From Scleromatobacter sp045810285 (GTDB lineage Bacteria > Pseudomonadota > Gammaproteobacteria > Burkholderiales > Burkholderiaceae_C), in assembly GCA_045810285.1 (NCBI GenBank), contig JBJMWE010000110.1, positions 33,424-97,423 of the forward strand: a stretch of 64,000 bases of DNA. Direction: 5' to 3'. This document shows positions 14,966 through 23,332 of the stretch, piece by piece (position 1 is the first letter of the stretch; the number at the start of each line of letters is the position of its first letter). The translations under genes and the position numbers were made by a program. The notes under the pieces were generated by a model. It ran no database searches. It saw only the letters and a list, made by a program, of their open reading frames with translations, and was not told where the DNA came from.

Positions 14966-16008
14966 CGGCCCGGGTCGCGCCGCGCGCTTCCTGCGGGGCC
15001 GCGGCCCTCGCCTTCCTGGCCCTCGCGGGCGCCAGCGCGCACGCGGGCTCGCTCGTCGTGCGCGACGGCGAGAACAACGGCTGGACGGTCAACGAAGACC
15101 CGCAGGCGGACGCCAGCGATTTCATCCTGCGCCACCTGGTGCAGGGCGCGCAGGTCGACGAGCGCTTCGGTCGCGGCGGCCAGACCGCGTTCACGCTCGG
15201 CGGCGCCAACGACGCACCCGCCAGCGTGCGCGTCGACGCCCAGCGCCGCATCTGGATGGTGGGCGCGCTGGTGGCGGGCAACCAGCCGCAACCCATCGTC
15301 GCGCGCTTCCAGGCCGACGGCAACCCCGACGTGAAATGGGGTGTGCAGGGCAAGCTGCAGCTCATGCCGGGCGGCGCATCCGTCAAGCCCAACGACCTGC
15401 TGCCGCTGGCCGACGGCTCGGTGCTGGTGGCCGGCGAGACGGCGGGCGTCGCCACGCCGCGCGCCGTCGTCTTCCACGTGGCCGCCAACGGCGCGCTCGA
15501 TCGCGCGTTCGGCAGCGGCGGCCTGTGGCAGCGCCCGGGCGACGCGGACGCCTCGTCCGCCGCGACGAGCCTCGCAGCGAGCAGCGACGGCCTCGTCGCC
15601 GTGGCCGTGGCCGTGCGCGGCGCCAGGCCCGGCGCCGAACTGTGGCAGCTCACCGACGCCGCGCCCGCCGTGCTGCAGCGCCAGCCGTTGGACGACACCA
15701 ACGACGGCGAGGACCTGCGCGCCGAATGGGCCGGCGACCACTGGTCGCTGTCCAACGGCGGCGGCCCGACCGGCGTCGTGCCGGCCGCTCTGCTGTCCAA
15801 CCGCGCGGCGGCCCCCGCGTCCGCGCCATCGGTCGCCGACCCCGGCGGCGGCGGCTTCAGTCCCTTCGTGGCGGACGCCGCGTCGGCGCCCGCCTCGGCG
15901 CCGCAGGACGACGGCCTGCCGTGGACGTGGATCGGCGCCGGCGGCGTGCTGCTGTTCGCGGCGGTCGCGGCGGCGATCGCGAACACGCGCCGGCGTAGGG
16001 CGGGTTAG
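14962..16008 (+). CDS. Exported protein with delta-60-type repeats and a C-terminal membrane anchor
   Basis: The 348-residue protein starts with a signal peptide (ALAFLALAGASAHA). Its body contains repeats resembling the delta-60 type (VARFQADGNPDVKWGVQGKL and VFHVAANGALDRAFGSGGLW), which suggests a beta-propeller-like domain. An Ala/Pro/Ser-rich linker leads to a C-terminal helix (WIGAGGVLLFAAVAAAIA) and an Arg cluster. The tail resembles cell-surface sorting signals, but no sorting enzyme is in view. It overlaps gabD by 4 bases (ATGA). The last codons and the stop are provided by a palindromic repeat. Function is unknown. Confidence 0.75.
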   Translation: MTARVAPRASCGAAALAFLALAGASAHAGSLVVRDGENNGWTVNEDPQADASDFILRHLVQGAQVDERFGRGGQTAFTLGGANDAPASVRVDAQRRIWMVGALVAGNQPQPIVARFQADGNPDVKWGVQGKLQLMPGGASVKPNDLLPLADGSVLVAGETAGVATPRAVVFHVAANGALDRAFGSGGLWQRPGDADASSAATSLAASSDGLVAVAVAVRGARPGAELWQLTDAAPAVLQRQPLDDTNDGEDLRAEWAGDHWSLSNGGGPTGVVPAALLSNRAAAPASAPSVADPGGGGFSPFVADAASAPASAPQDDGLPWTWIGAGGVLLFAAVAAAIANTRRRRAG

Positions 16009-16160
16009 CCGCAGGCGTGACCCGCCGTTCGTGGGCGCGCTGCGATGGTGGGTTGGGGTTCGACAAGACGGTGGGGGCGGATCGGGGCGCCAGCGAACGG
16101 CGGGTTACGCCTTCGGCTAACCCGCCCTACCCCGCCCTACCCCGCCCTACACCGCCCTAC
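15995..16160. repeat. Long palindromic repeat with a tandem decamer tail (copy 1)
   Basis: Two imperfectly inverted arms, 15995-16031 and 16094-16130, are separated by about 62 bases. Each arm is itself palindromic: GGCGGGT, TA, GCC, GCA, GGC, GTG, ACCCGCC. The right arm continues into four tandem copies of a decamer CCCGCCCTAC (16121-16160; the last begins ACCG). A second copy of the element is at 33,018-33,107. Confidence 0.85.
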
Positions 16161-16174
16161 ACCGTCGCATGGCG

Positions 16175-17068
16175 TCAATCGTCGTTGGCCGCGCCGGCCA
16201 CGACGTGCCCCTGCTCGGACACGTGGCCGTTGGACGCCTGGCCGACCGCGCGGCGCATCAACGACGTGGCGTCCCGGCCGTGCGCCGGGTACTGGCCGAT
16301 GCCCACCGTGCCCATCACCGGCAGATCCTGGCCGGCGACGTTGAACGGCTGCTTGAGCGAGGCCAGCAGCTTGCGCGCGACGCCTTCGGCGTCGGCTTCG
16401 GCGTCGATCCAGGCCAGCAGGACGCCGTACATGTCCGAGCCCAGCGACGCGACGACATCGCTCGCGCGCAGGGCCGCGCGCAGGCGCACGGCGGCCTTGC
16501 GGCGCAGCACGTTGGCGGCTTCGACGCCGAGCGACAGTTCGGCCGCGCGGAAACCCTCCAGCCGCAGCACGATCAGCGCCATCGCCGCCGGCTCGCGCTC
16601 GCGCAGCGCCAGCAGGTGCGTCATGTGTTCCAGCAGCTGCGCGTGGGTGGGCAGGCCGGTGGTGAGATCGGTGGAGAACGCGCGCTTGGCGCTCGCGTCC
16701 ATGCGCTTGCGCTCGATGGCCACGCGCAGCACGCGGCCCAGCGAATCGTCACCGGCGTGGCGCTTGGCCAGCACGTCCTGCACGCCCATCTGCAGGAGCT
16801 TGATGCACTGCGCCGGCGTGGGCTCGGGCGCGACGATCACCACGGCCGCATCCATCACCGCATGCGACAGGCCCGGCCAGGCGAGCAGCCGGTCGTAGTC
16901 GGCCGGCGTCTTCACCTCGACGAGCAGGGCGTCGCAGGCGCTGTCGTGCAGCGCCTCGGCGACCTCGTTCAGGCCCCGGCACGGATTGAGGACGAACGGC
17001 CCGTAGGACGACGTGAACAGATCCGGCGCGGCGGCGCTGAGACAGATGACCTGGTACGGGTTTCCCAT
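16175..17068 (-). CDS. Degenerate GGDEF-domain protein with an N-terminal pseudo-receiver-like domain
   Basis: The 297-residue cytoplasmic protein has an N-terminal region (about 1-125) that looks like a response-regulator fold (DALLVEVKTPADYDRLLAW, AAVVIVAP, LLQMGVQDVLAK). A GGDEF domain follows (about 140-290), opening with STDLTTGLPTHAQLLEHM. The active-site signature is replaced by GSDMY at 210-214 in ASLGSDMYGVLL, so diguanylate cyclase activity is not expected. It may act as a binding or regulatory protein in c-di-GMP signalling. It stands alone beside the tRNA gene. Confidence 0.8.
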   Translation of the reverse strand: MGNPYQVICLSAAAPDLFTSSYGPFVLNPCRGLNEVAEALHDSACDALLVEVKTPADYDRLLAWPGLSHAVMDAAVVIVAPEPTPAQCIKLLQMGVQDVLAKRHAGDDSLGRVLRVAIERKRMDASAKRAFSTDLTTGLPTHAQLLEHMTHLLALREREPAAMALIVLRLEGFRAAELSLGVEAANVLRRKAAVRLRAALRASDVVASLGSDMYGVLLAWIDAEADAEGVARKLLASLKQPFNVAGQDLPVMGTVGIGQYPAHGRDATSLMRRAVGQASNGHVSEQGHVVAGAANDD

Positions 17069-17370
17069 GTGCGCCAACGTTGATTGGTTTCCATGATGCC
17101 CCGGATTTGCTGCGGTGCACAGACATGGAAACACTGAAGAAGAGCGTCGGCAGCTCGTCGCTCCCGGCCAGCGGAGCGCCCCTTTCGTGCGCCCCGTCGG
17201 TCGACGTCGCCAAGGCGCGGCGTGCGCGCCGAAAAGGACGTGTCGCGCGGCCCGCGAGCACATGACGAGGATCGCAGCGCGCCCGCGACGAGCCATTCCC
17301 GAACCGCCGGGCAGATCGCGACGCCCGCACCGGAAGTCCCCGCATCCCGCGCTAGAATCCGTCGCGAACT
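17069..17370. other. 302-base stretch between the degenerate GGDEF gene and the tRNA gene
   Basis: I see no convincing protein gene. A 61-codon plus-strand frame (17080-17265) is Arg/Ser-rich and has no clear ribosome binding site. A TAGAAT box at 17353-17358 is the likely -10 element of the tRNA gene; its -35 box is not clear. Confidence 0.5.
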
Positions 17371-17444
17371 GCGGGTGTAGTTCAATGGTAGAACGGCAGC
17401 TTCCCAAGCTTCATACGTGGGTTCGATTCCCATCACCCGCTCCA
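17371..17444 (+). tRNA. tRNA-Gly (anticodon CCC)
   Basis: The cloverleaf is clear. The acceptor stem GCGGGTG pairs with CACCCGC, the D-arm is GTTC/GAAC, the anticodon loop is TTCCCAA, the T-arm is TGGGTTCGATTCCCA, and the CCA end is encoded. The sequence closely follows other bacterial tRNA-Gly(CCC) genes. The anticodon stem GCAGC/GCTTC has one C-U mismatch at positions 28-42; a G at position 42 would pair. It reads GGG codons. Confidence 0.95.
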
Positions 17445-17499
17445 CATTCCTGATCGCTCGTGCATGCCGCGGCGCGCGCCGCCAGCGCGGCCCCGGTCC

Positions 17500-18240
17500 T
17501 CAGGTCTTGCGCGCGTAGCGATCCAGCAGCTTGGGCCACGACCCGGCCACCGACTCCACCAGCTCCGCGAACGCCGCGCGTTCGTTGTCGCGACGCGCCC
17601 CGTCGGCGGCGTCCTGGCTGCCCCAGACGCTGGCGCGCGTGTCGCTGCGCCTGGTCGATTCGTAGGTGCTGTAGACGTAGCCGGTGCGGGTGTCGACCAG
17701 CAGCGCCGACGCGGTCGTGCTGACGGCGATCTTGCGCGTCGGCAGGAAGCCCAGCGAGATGGCCGTCAGCGGGCGCGCCTGGTCCTCGTCGAAGAACGCC
17801 GTGTCGAACGTGTAGACCAGCATCAGGTCGGCGTGCAGGCGCGCGGCGGCTTCGCGCAGGTCCTTCTCGCTGCCCGGATGGTCGGGCAGCAGCATGCGGT
17901 TCAGGCCGGTGACGCCGTCGACCTGCGGCAGCCTGGCCAGGCGGTCGAACTGCGCGTCGTCCTCGACCTCGCGCGTCGTCACGACGCTGTAGCGGCCGCC
18001 GGCGGGGCCGCCCGACGGGCCCAGGTGCCAGTTGGCGTACGTCGGTCCCTGCACGCGCACCAGCGCGAGCGCGGCGGGGAACGGCGCCGTGGCCTTGGCC
18101 GCGAAGCCTTCCTGGATCGACACCGGCGCGAACGACTGGAGATCGGCCTTGGCGCCGGGCACGATGTAGCTCTGCGCGCAGCCTCCCAGCAGGGCGAGCG
18201 CGGCGAGGCAGGCAGACAGCAGCAGGCGGGGCAATGGCAT
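17500..18240 (-). CDS. Lipoprotein of unknown function
   Basis: The 246-residue protein starts with a lipoprotein signal peptide (LPRLLLSACLAALALLGGC, lipobox cysteine at residue 22). The mature part contains ADLMLVYTFDTAFFDEDQ and ASALLVDTRTGYVYSTYEST, a pattern I recall from the 'rhombotarget lipoprotein' group. That link is from memory and unverified. It is probably in the outer membrane or periplasm. I chose the start at 18240 because the upstream in-frame residues are Arg-rich and would destroy the signal peptide. It is divergent from the next lipoprotein gene. Confidence 0.8.
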   Translation of the reverse strand: MPLPRLLLSACLAALALLGGCAQSYIVPGAKADLQSFAPVSIQEGFAAKATAPFPAALALVRVQGPTYANWHLGPSGGPAGGRYSVVTTREVEDDAQFDRLARLPQVDGVTGLNRMLLPDHPGSEKDLREAAARLHADLMLVYTFDTAFFDEDQARPLTAISLGFLPTRKIAVSTTASALLVDTRTGYVYSTYESTRRSDTRASVWGSQDAADGARRDNERAAFAELVESVAGSWPKLLDRYARKT

Positions 18241-18395
18241 GGCGGGAGAATCCGGCGACGACGGCGGCTTGCCGACCGTGGCGAGCATAGGCGGCCGCCC
18301 GCGGCGTCGATGTCGGACAAGCACCCGTCCTGTCGAGCAGCGGCGGCCGGTACCATGCGCGTCCGGGACACGCCGTCCCCCCGACCGCCGCGCGC

Positions 18396-18899
18396 ATGAA
18401 ACTCCCGACGCTCTTCTGCCTGGCCGCCTTGCTTGCACTGGCCGCCTGCGACCACCCCGACACCGACGCCACGCCCGCGCCCGAGGCGGCGGCGTCGGAC
18501 AACAGCGCGTTCCTGGAGGGCGGCCACCGGGCGGAGGCCGAGGCCTCGGAGGCCGATGCCGCGTCGGCGCCCACGCCGCCGCCGGACCGCGGCCAGCCGC
18601 CGGAAGTGCCGCCCATCGTGCGCGACGGCGTGCGCTATGCCCAGGGCGACAACGAGCGCGACCCCGGGCTGCCGCAATCGAGCGGCATGCTGGTGGCGTC
18701 GGACGACTTCAGCGGCAAGCGGCTGTGGACGCTGGCCGTGTATGCCGAGGACGTCCGCCGCGCGCCCGGTGGGCGGTGGGTCGCGTTCAAGTCGATGGCG
18801 TTCGACGCCGACGGCCGGCTGCGCATCGTCGACGAGGACGACAAGGCCTTCCTGGTCGACGTGAAGCGCCACGTGTCGACGCCGGTCGCCTCGAAGTAG
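18396..18899 (+). CDS. Small lipoprotein of unknown function
   Basis: The 167-residue protein has a clear lipobox (LLALAAC, Cys18) followed by a low-complexity Ala/Glu/Asp/Pro linker to about residue 75. A small C-terminal domain follows (SGMLVASDDFSGKRLWTLAVYAE, GGRWVAFKSMAFDADGRLRIVDE). It is likely an acylated envelope protein. No family is recognised. Its stop codon directly abuts the stop of the convergent gene at 18900. Confidence 0.75.
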   Translation: MKLPTLFCLAALLALAACDHPDTDATPAPEAAASDNSAFLEGGHRAEAEASEADAASAPTPPPDRGQPPEVPPIVRDGVRYAQGDNERDPGLPQSSGMLVASDDFSGKRLWTLAVYAEDVRRAPGGRWVAFKSMAFDADGRLRIVDEDDKAFLVDVKRHVSTPVASK

Positions 18900-19304
18900 T
18901 CAGTTCGCCGGCGCGACGGCCTGGCAGGTGTTGGCCACGCAGCCCAGCGTCGGCGGAGCGACCACCAGGGTGGTGCACGCCACGATGGGCGGCGGCGCGA
19001 GCGAGATGGCGTGGATCGCGAGCGCGCGTTCCTCGGCCGCGGCCGCACTGGCGGCGTCGGCGGTGGGCGTCGCCAGCGAATACGGACGGTAGTACGGCGC
19101 GCCGCAGTGCCCTTCCGGCGTCACGAGCTGCAGGCTGGCGCACTGCTGCACGGCGTTGCAGGGCGATGCCGGCGACAGCGAGATGGCCTCGGCCTGCTTG
19201 GCGTCGGCCTGCTGCACGGCCATCTGGTAGTCGTCGGAGCCGGAGTCGCCGCCGCACGAGGCGAGCGACAACGCCATGAGCGCGAGGAGCGTGGTCTTGA
19301 ACAT
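18900..19304 (-). CDS. Small cysteine-containing lipoprotein of unknown function
   Basis: The 134-residue protein begins MFKTTLLALMALSLASC, a lipoprotein signal peptide with a short lipobox (Cys17). The mature part has about six more cysteines in an Ala-rich sequence (SPCNAVQQCASL, EGHCGAPYYRPYS, TLGCVANTCQAVAP), suggesting disulfide bonds in the periplasm. No family is recognised. It converges with the previous lipoprotein gene with no intergenic bases at all. Confidence 0.65.
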   Translation of the reverse strand: MFKTTLLALMALSLASCGGDSGSDDYQMAVQQADAKQAEAISLSPASPCNAVQQCASLQLVTPEGHCGAPYYRPYSLATPTADAASAAAAEERALAIHAISLAPPPIVACTTLVVAPPTLGCVANTCQAVAPAN

Positions 19305-19464
19305 GGTTGCCTTCCTGGAGTCGTTGTTCTGGAAGGCAGGCGCCGCCGCGCAGCACCCGCCTCGCGCGTTGTAGTGGCGCGGAGGCGAGCTGTCAATGCG
19401 GCGGCGGGCGCGGGCGCACGCTCCTCGAAGCAAGCGGGCGGCGCGCGTGCGCGCGCGGGCGGGC

Positions 19465-21048
19465 TCAGGCCAATGCGCCGGCGCGCGACTCGTCCGTCTT
19501 GAATGCAGCCACCAGCTGCAGCAGTCCGGCGGCCTGCTGCTTGAGGCTCTCCGCGGCGGCGGCGCTCTGTTCGACCAGCGCGGCGTTCTGCTGCGTGCCC
19601 TGGTCGATCGACGCGACCGCGGCGTTGACCTGCACGATGCCCGAGGTCTGCTCCGCGGACGAGGCGTTGATCTCGCCCATCAGGTCGGTCATGCGGCGCA
19701 CCTGCGCGACGACGTCGTCCATCGTGCTGCCGGCCTCGCCCACCAGGTGGGAACCGGCCTCGACCTTGTCGACGCTGTCGCCGATCAGGGTCTTGATCTC
19801 GCGCGCGGCCTGCGCCGAGCGCTGCGCCAGGCTGCGCACCTCGCCGGCCACGACCGCGAAGCCGCGGCCCTGCTCGCCGGCGCGCGCGGCCTCCACGGCG
19901 GCATTGAGCGCGAGGATGTTGGTCTGGAACGCGATGCCGTCGATGGTGCCGATGATGTCGGAGATCTTCTTGCTCGAGTCGCTGATGTCGCTCATCGTGG
20001 CGACCACGCGCTGCACGACGGCCCCGCCCTTGCCGGCCACCTCGGCGGCCGCGGCCGCGAGCTGGCTCGCGGCGCGCGCGCTGTCGGCGCTCTGCTGCAC
20101 GGTGCCGGTCATCTGCTGCATCGACGCCGCCGTCTGCTGCAGCGCGCTGGCCTGCTGCTCGGTGCGGGCGGACAGGTCGTGGTTGCCCGACGCGATCTGC
20201 GCCGATGCCGTGGCGATGCCCTCGGCCGACTGGCGCACCTGGCCCACCATCTTGACCAGGCTCTCGTTCATGCGGCCCAGCGCGGCGACCAGCTGGCCCG
20301 TCTCGTCCGCGCGGTCGGCGACGATGCGCGAGCTCAGGTCGCCGGCGGCCACCGTCTCGGCCAGCGAGACGCAGCGCTCGAGCGGCCGCGTGACGGCCGC
20401 GGCGAGCAGCCAGCCGAGCGCCAGTGCGAGGGCGACGGCGATGCCGCAGGTCGCCAGCATGATCATGCGGTCACCGGCGTAGCTGGCCTGCGCGGCCCGC
20501 ACGCGGTCGCGCGCCAGCTCCTCGTCGTAGGCGACGTAGTCGGTCGTGGCCTTGAGCAGCCGCACCAGCAGCGGACGGCAGTCGGCGTCGATGCGGCGGA
20601 CGGCCTCGTCCTTCTGGCCGGCCAGCGCCTTGTCGACGATGTCGCGCGCCACCGGGCCGTACAGCGACTCGATGCGCACGATCTCGGCGAGCAGCGCGTG
20701 ATCGCGCTCGGTGACGCCGGCGCCCTCGGCGACCGCGGCCTTGAGCTTCTCCAGCGCCGCGGTGGTCGCGGCGTCGTCCTCGAGCACGGCCGCCTTCTCG
20801 ATCTCGACGTCCCTGGCAGCGGTCACCAGCACGAGGTTGCGCGCGGAGATCGCGCGCCGGCTCGCGGCGGCCCGCAGTTCCGTCGCCAGCGTCTCGCGCA
20901 ACCCGACGCTGGCCAGGTAGCTGGAGAAGCGATCGTTGGACGCGCCCAGCGAGCGCAGCGCGAGCGCCGACACGAGCAGGACGATGGTGGCGATGAGCGC
21001 GAAGGCCATCATCAGCTTGGTCTTCACGCGCAGGTCGGCAAGTCGCAT
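19465..21048 (-). CDS. Methyl-accepting chemotaxis protein (four-helix-bundle ligand domain)
   Basis: The 527-residue transmembrane chemoreceptor has TM1 at about 12-32 (MMAFALIATIVLLVSALAL). A periplasmic helical domain of the 4HB type, rich in Ala, Glu and Asp, spans about 33-190. TM2 (MIMLATCGIAVALALALGWLL) and a HAMP domain follow. The long cytoplasmic signalling coiled coil holds the conserved hairpin tip (IIGTIDGIAFQTNILALNAA, EAARAGEQGRGFAVVA). The C-terminus ends TDESRAGALA and lacks the NWETF-type CheR/CheB tether. The ligand is unknown. A weak GCCGATAC box about 30 bases upstream of the start could be a FliA -10 element. Confidence 0.92.
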   Translation of the reverse strand: MRLADLRVKTKLMMAFALIATIVLLVSALALRSLGASNDRFSSYLASVGLRETLATELRAAASRRAISARNLVLVTAARDVEIEKAAVLEDDAATTAALEKLKAAVAEGAGVTERDHALLAEIVRIESLYGPVARDIVDKALAGQKDEAVRRIDADCRPLLVRLLKATTDYVAYDEELARDRVRAAQASYAGDRMIMLATCGIAVALALALGWLLAAAVTRPLERCVSLAETVAAGDLSSRIVADRADETGQLVAALGRMNESLVKMVGQVRQSAEGIATASAQIASGNHDLSARTEQQASALQQTAASMQQMTGTVQQSADSARAASQLAAAAAEVAGKGGAVVQRVVATMSDISDSSKKISDIIGTIDGIAFQTNILALNAAVEAARAGEQGRGFAVVAGEVRSLAQRSAQAAREIKTLIGDSVDKVEAGSHLVGEAGSTMDDVVAQVRRMTDLMGEINASSAEQTSGIVQVNAAVASIDQGTQQNAALVEQSAAAAESLKQQAAGLLQLVAAFKTDESRAGALA

Positions 21049-21219
21049 GTGGTTCTCCCTGGTTCAAGTCCCTCCTGCGTATCGGCATCGGCGGACGCGA
21101 ATCAATGAGAGGAGCCGTCGAAGGAAATGCTCATGCGAGGATTCCGGACACGGCGCCACATTGACAACTCGTTCATGAACGTTCATCCAGCCTGGCGGGC
21201 GCCGAAGCGCCGTCGGGAG

Positions 21220-22008
21220 TCAGCGATAGAACGCGCTGGGCGGCTCGCCGAACTGGCGCTTGAACATGGCGGCGAACGCGCTCGGGCTGTCGTAGCCGAG
21301 CGCCAGCGCCACGTCGACCACCTTGTCGCCCACGGCCAGTCGTTCCAGCCCGTGCAGCAGGCGCGCCTGCTGGCGCCACTGGCCGAAGGTCATGCCCGTC
21401 TCGCGGGCGAACAGGCGCTGGATCGTCTTCACGTCGACACCCAGCGCGACGGCCCAGTCGGCCAGCGTGGACGTGTCGTCGGGCTGCTCCGAGATGTGCG
21501 CGCAGATGCGGCGCAGGCGTTCGTCGGCCGGCTGCGGCAGGTACAGCGGCAGCACGGGCAGCGAGTGCAGCTCGTCCAGCAGCAGGCGCATCAGCCGGCC
21601 GTCGCGCGAGTCGGCGGCGTAGGGCAGCGACACCTGCACGGCCGCGCGGATCAGCTCGGCCAGCAGGCCCGAGATGCCCACCGCCTGGGCCTTGGCCGGC
21701 AGGTGCGTCGCCGCGTCGGGGTGCACGTAGATGCTGCGCATGTGCACGACGCCGATGCAGCGGATGCGGTGCGACACGCCGGGCGGCATCCAGATCGCGC
21801 GCGTCGGGGGCACGATCCACTGGCCGCCGTCGCCGGCCACCATCATCACGCCGTGGTCGGCATAGACAAGCTGGCCGCGCGCATGGTGGTGGAGCTCGAT
21901 GACGTGGCCGGCCGCGTAGTCGGTGGCCTTGGTGACGACGGGCAGCGCGTCGACGTCGCGTTCGTCGGGGGCGACGGGGCGGTAGACGGAATCGGGTGGA
22001 ACGGTCAT
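21220..22008 (-). CDS. AraC-family transcriptional regulator, probably of the adjacent exporter
   Basis: The 262-residue regulator has an N-terminal cupin-like sensor domain (IELHHHARGQLVYADHGVMMV, WIVPPTRAIWMPPGVSH). A C-terminal AraC double helix-turn-helix follows at about 160-262 (LADWAVALGVDVKTIQRLFARETGM, VVDVALALGYDSPSAFAAMFKRQFG). The layout resembles NimR-type regulators, which usually control a divergent efflux gene. Here the divergent gene, 115 bases away, is an Fsr-type MFS exporter. The inducer is unknown. Confidence 0.88.
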   Translation of the reverse strand: MTVPPDSVYRPVAPDERDVDALPVVTKATDYAAGHVIELHHHARGQLVYADHGVMMVAGDGGQWIVPPTRAIWMPPGVSHRIRCIGVVHMRSIYVHPDAATHLPAKAQAVGISGLLAELIRAAVQVSLPYAADSRDGRLMRLLLDELHSLPVLPLYLPQPADERLRRICAHISEQPDDTSTLADWAVALGVDVKTIQRLFARETGMTFGQWRQQARLLHGLERLAVGDKVVDVALALGYDSPSAFAAMFKRQFGEPPSAFYR

Positions 22009-22123
22009 GGAACGCGCAAGGGGATGTCCTTTTCGCGCAGATCGAAGCCCGAACGGCGCGAGACAGGCATGGATGGTATTCCTAACATCGGTCGTCCGCA
22101 CAGCGTTTGACCTGCCGCAACCC

Positions 22124-23332
22124 ATGTCCACTTCCGCCGCCACCCTGCCCCGGCCGCCCCACGCCGACCGCACGTCGTTCCGCGTGCTGGGCGCGATCAG
22201 CACGGCCCACATGATCAACGACATGATGCAGTCGCTGATCGTGGCCATCTACCCGGTGCTCAAGGGCGAGTTCGCCCTCAGCTTCACGCAGATCGGCCTC
22301 ATCACCCTGACCTACCAGCTGACCGCCTCGCTGTTCCAGCCGCTGGTGGGCCTGTACACCGATCGCAAGGCGGTGCCGTACTCGCTGCCGGTGGGCATGA
22401 CGTTCACGCTGTCGGGCCTGCTGCTGCTCGCGTACTCGCCCAACTTCGCCGTCGTGCTGCTGGCGGCCGCGCTGGTGGGCACCGGGTCGTCGATCTTCCA
22501 TCCCGAGTCCTCGCGGGTGGCGCGCATGGCCTCGGGCGGACAGCACGGGCTGGCGCAGTCGCTGTTCCAGGTGGGCGGCAACACCGGCAGCGCGCTCGGC
22601 CCGCTGGTGGCGGCGGCGGTCATCGTGCCGCACGGCAAGGGCAGCGTCGCCTGGTTCGCGCTCGCCGCGCTCCTGGGCATCGTGCTGCTGCTGCAGGTCA
22701 GCCGCTGGTACGCCGCCAACCGCAAGGCCGCCGCCAAGGGCGCACTGCGCGCGCACACCGCCACCTTCGGGCGCGGGCGCGTGGCCTTCGTCGTGGCGGT
22801 GCTGCTGGTGCTGGTCTTCTCCAAGTATTTCTACATCGCCAGCATCTCGAGCTTCTACACGTTCTACCTGATCGAGAAGTTCGGCCTGTCGGTGCAGTCG
22901 GCGCAGATGCACCTGTTCCTGTTCCTCGCCGCCTCGGCCGCGGGCACGCTGGTCGGCGGCCCGGTGGGCGACCGCATCGGGCGCAAGCCGGTGATCTGGG
23001 GCTCGATCCTGGGCGTGGCGCCGTTCGCGCTGGCGCTGCCGCACGTGGGGCTCGCCTGGACGACCACGTTCACGATCCTGATCGGCCTGATCCTGTCGTC
23101 GGCGTTCTCGGCGATCCTCGTCTATGCCCAGGAGCTGATCCCGGGCAAGGTCGGCGCAGTCTCGGGCTTGTTCTTCGGCTTCGCGTTCGGCATGGGCGGC
23201 CTCGGCGCCGCGGCGCTCGGGCTGCTGGCCGACCGCACGAGCATCGAGGTCGTCTACCAGGTGTGCGCGTTCCTGCCGCTGCTGGGCGTCGTCGCGGTGC
23301 TGCTCCCGGACGTCCACAAGCGCGTGAAATGA
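22124..23332 (+). CDS. fsr: MFS transporter of the fosmidomycin-resistance (Fsr) type
   Basis: The 402-residue inner-membrane protein has about 12 hydrophobic segments. Signatures include the N-terminal STAHMINDMMQSLIVAIYP, the loop GLYTDRKAVPYSLP, GTGSSIFHPESSRVAR and the second-half loop GDRIGRKPVIWG. These match the Fsr family of proton-driven drug exporters. The start MSTSAATLPRPPH was preferred because upstream in-frame residues are not family-like. The physiological substrate is unknown. Regulation by the divergent AraC protein is inferred from the shared intergenic region. Confidence 0.87.
   Translation: MSTSAATLPRPPHADRTSFRVLGAISTAHMINDMMQSLIVAIYPVLKGEFALSFTQIGLITLTYQLTASLFQPLVGLYTDRKAVPYSLPVGMTFTLSGLLLLAYSPNFAVVLLAAALVGTGSSIFHPESSRVARMASGGQHGLAQSLFQVGGNTGSALGPLVAAAVIVPHGKGSVAWFALAALLGIVLLLQVSRWYAANRKAAAKGALRAHTATFGRGRVAFVVAVLLVLVFSKYFYIASISSFYTFYLIEKFGLSVQSAQMHLFLFLAASAAGTLVGGPVGDRIGRKPVIWGSILGVAPFALALPHVGLAWTTTFTILIGLILSSAFSAILVYAQELIPGKVGAVSGLFFGFAFGMGGLGAAALGLLADRTSIEVVYQVCAFLPLLGVVAVLLPDVHKRVK

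Noticed and set aside
17080..17265. Small plus-strand gene upstream of the tRNA
   Set aside because: No ribosome binding site, Arg/Ser-rich low-information peptide.
17371..17444. Integration site of a genomic island at the tRNA-Gly gene
   Set aside because: No integrase and no direct repeat of the tRNA 3' end was seen on either side.
17500..17510. Another copy of the GTGTCAGGTCTTGAA repeat
   Set aside because: Only TCAGGTCTTG matches, and it is the coding end of a lipoprotein gene (Arg-Lys-Thr-stop); coincidence.
21170..21181. Palindrome CGTTCATGAACG as an operator
   Set aside because: It lies behind the AraC gene and about 120 bases upstream of the chemoreceptor start, with no promoter context; too little support.
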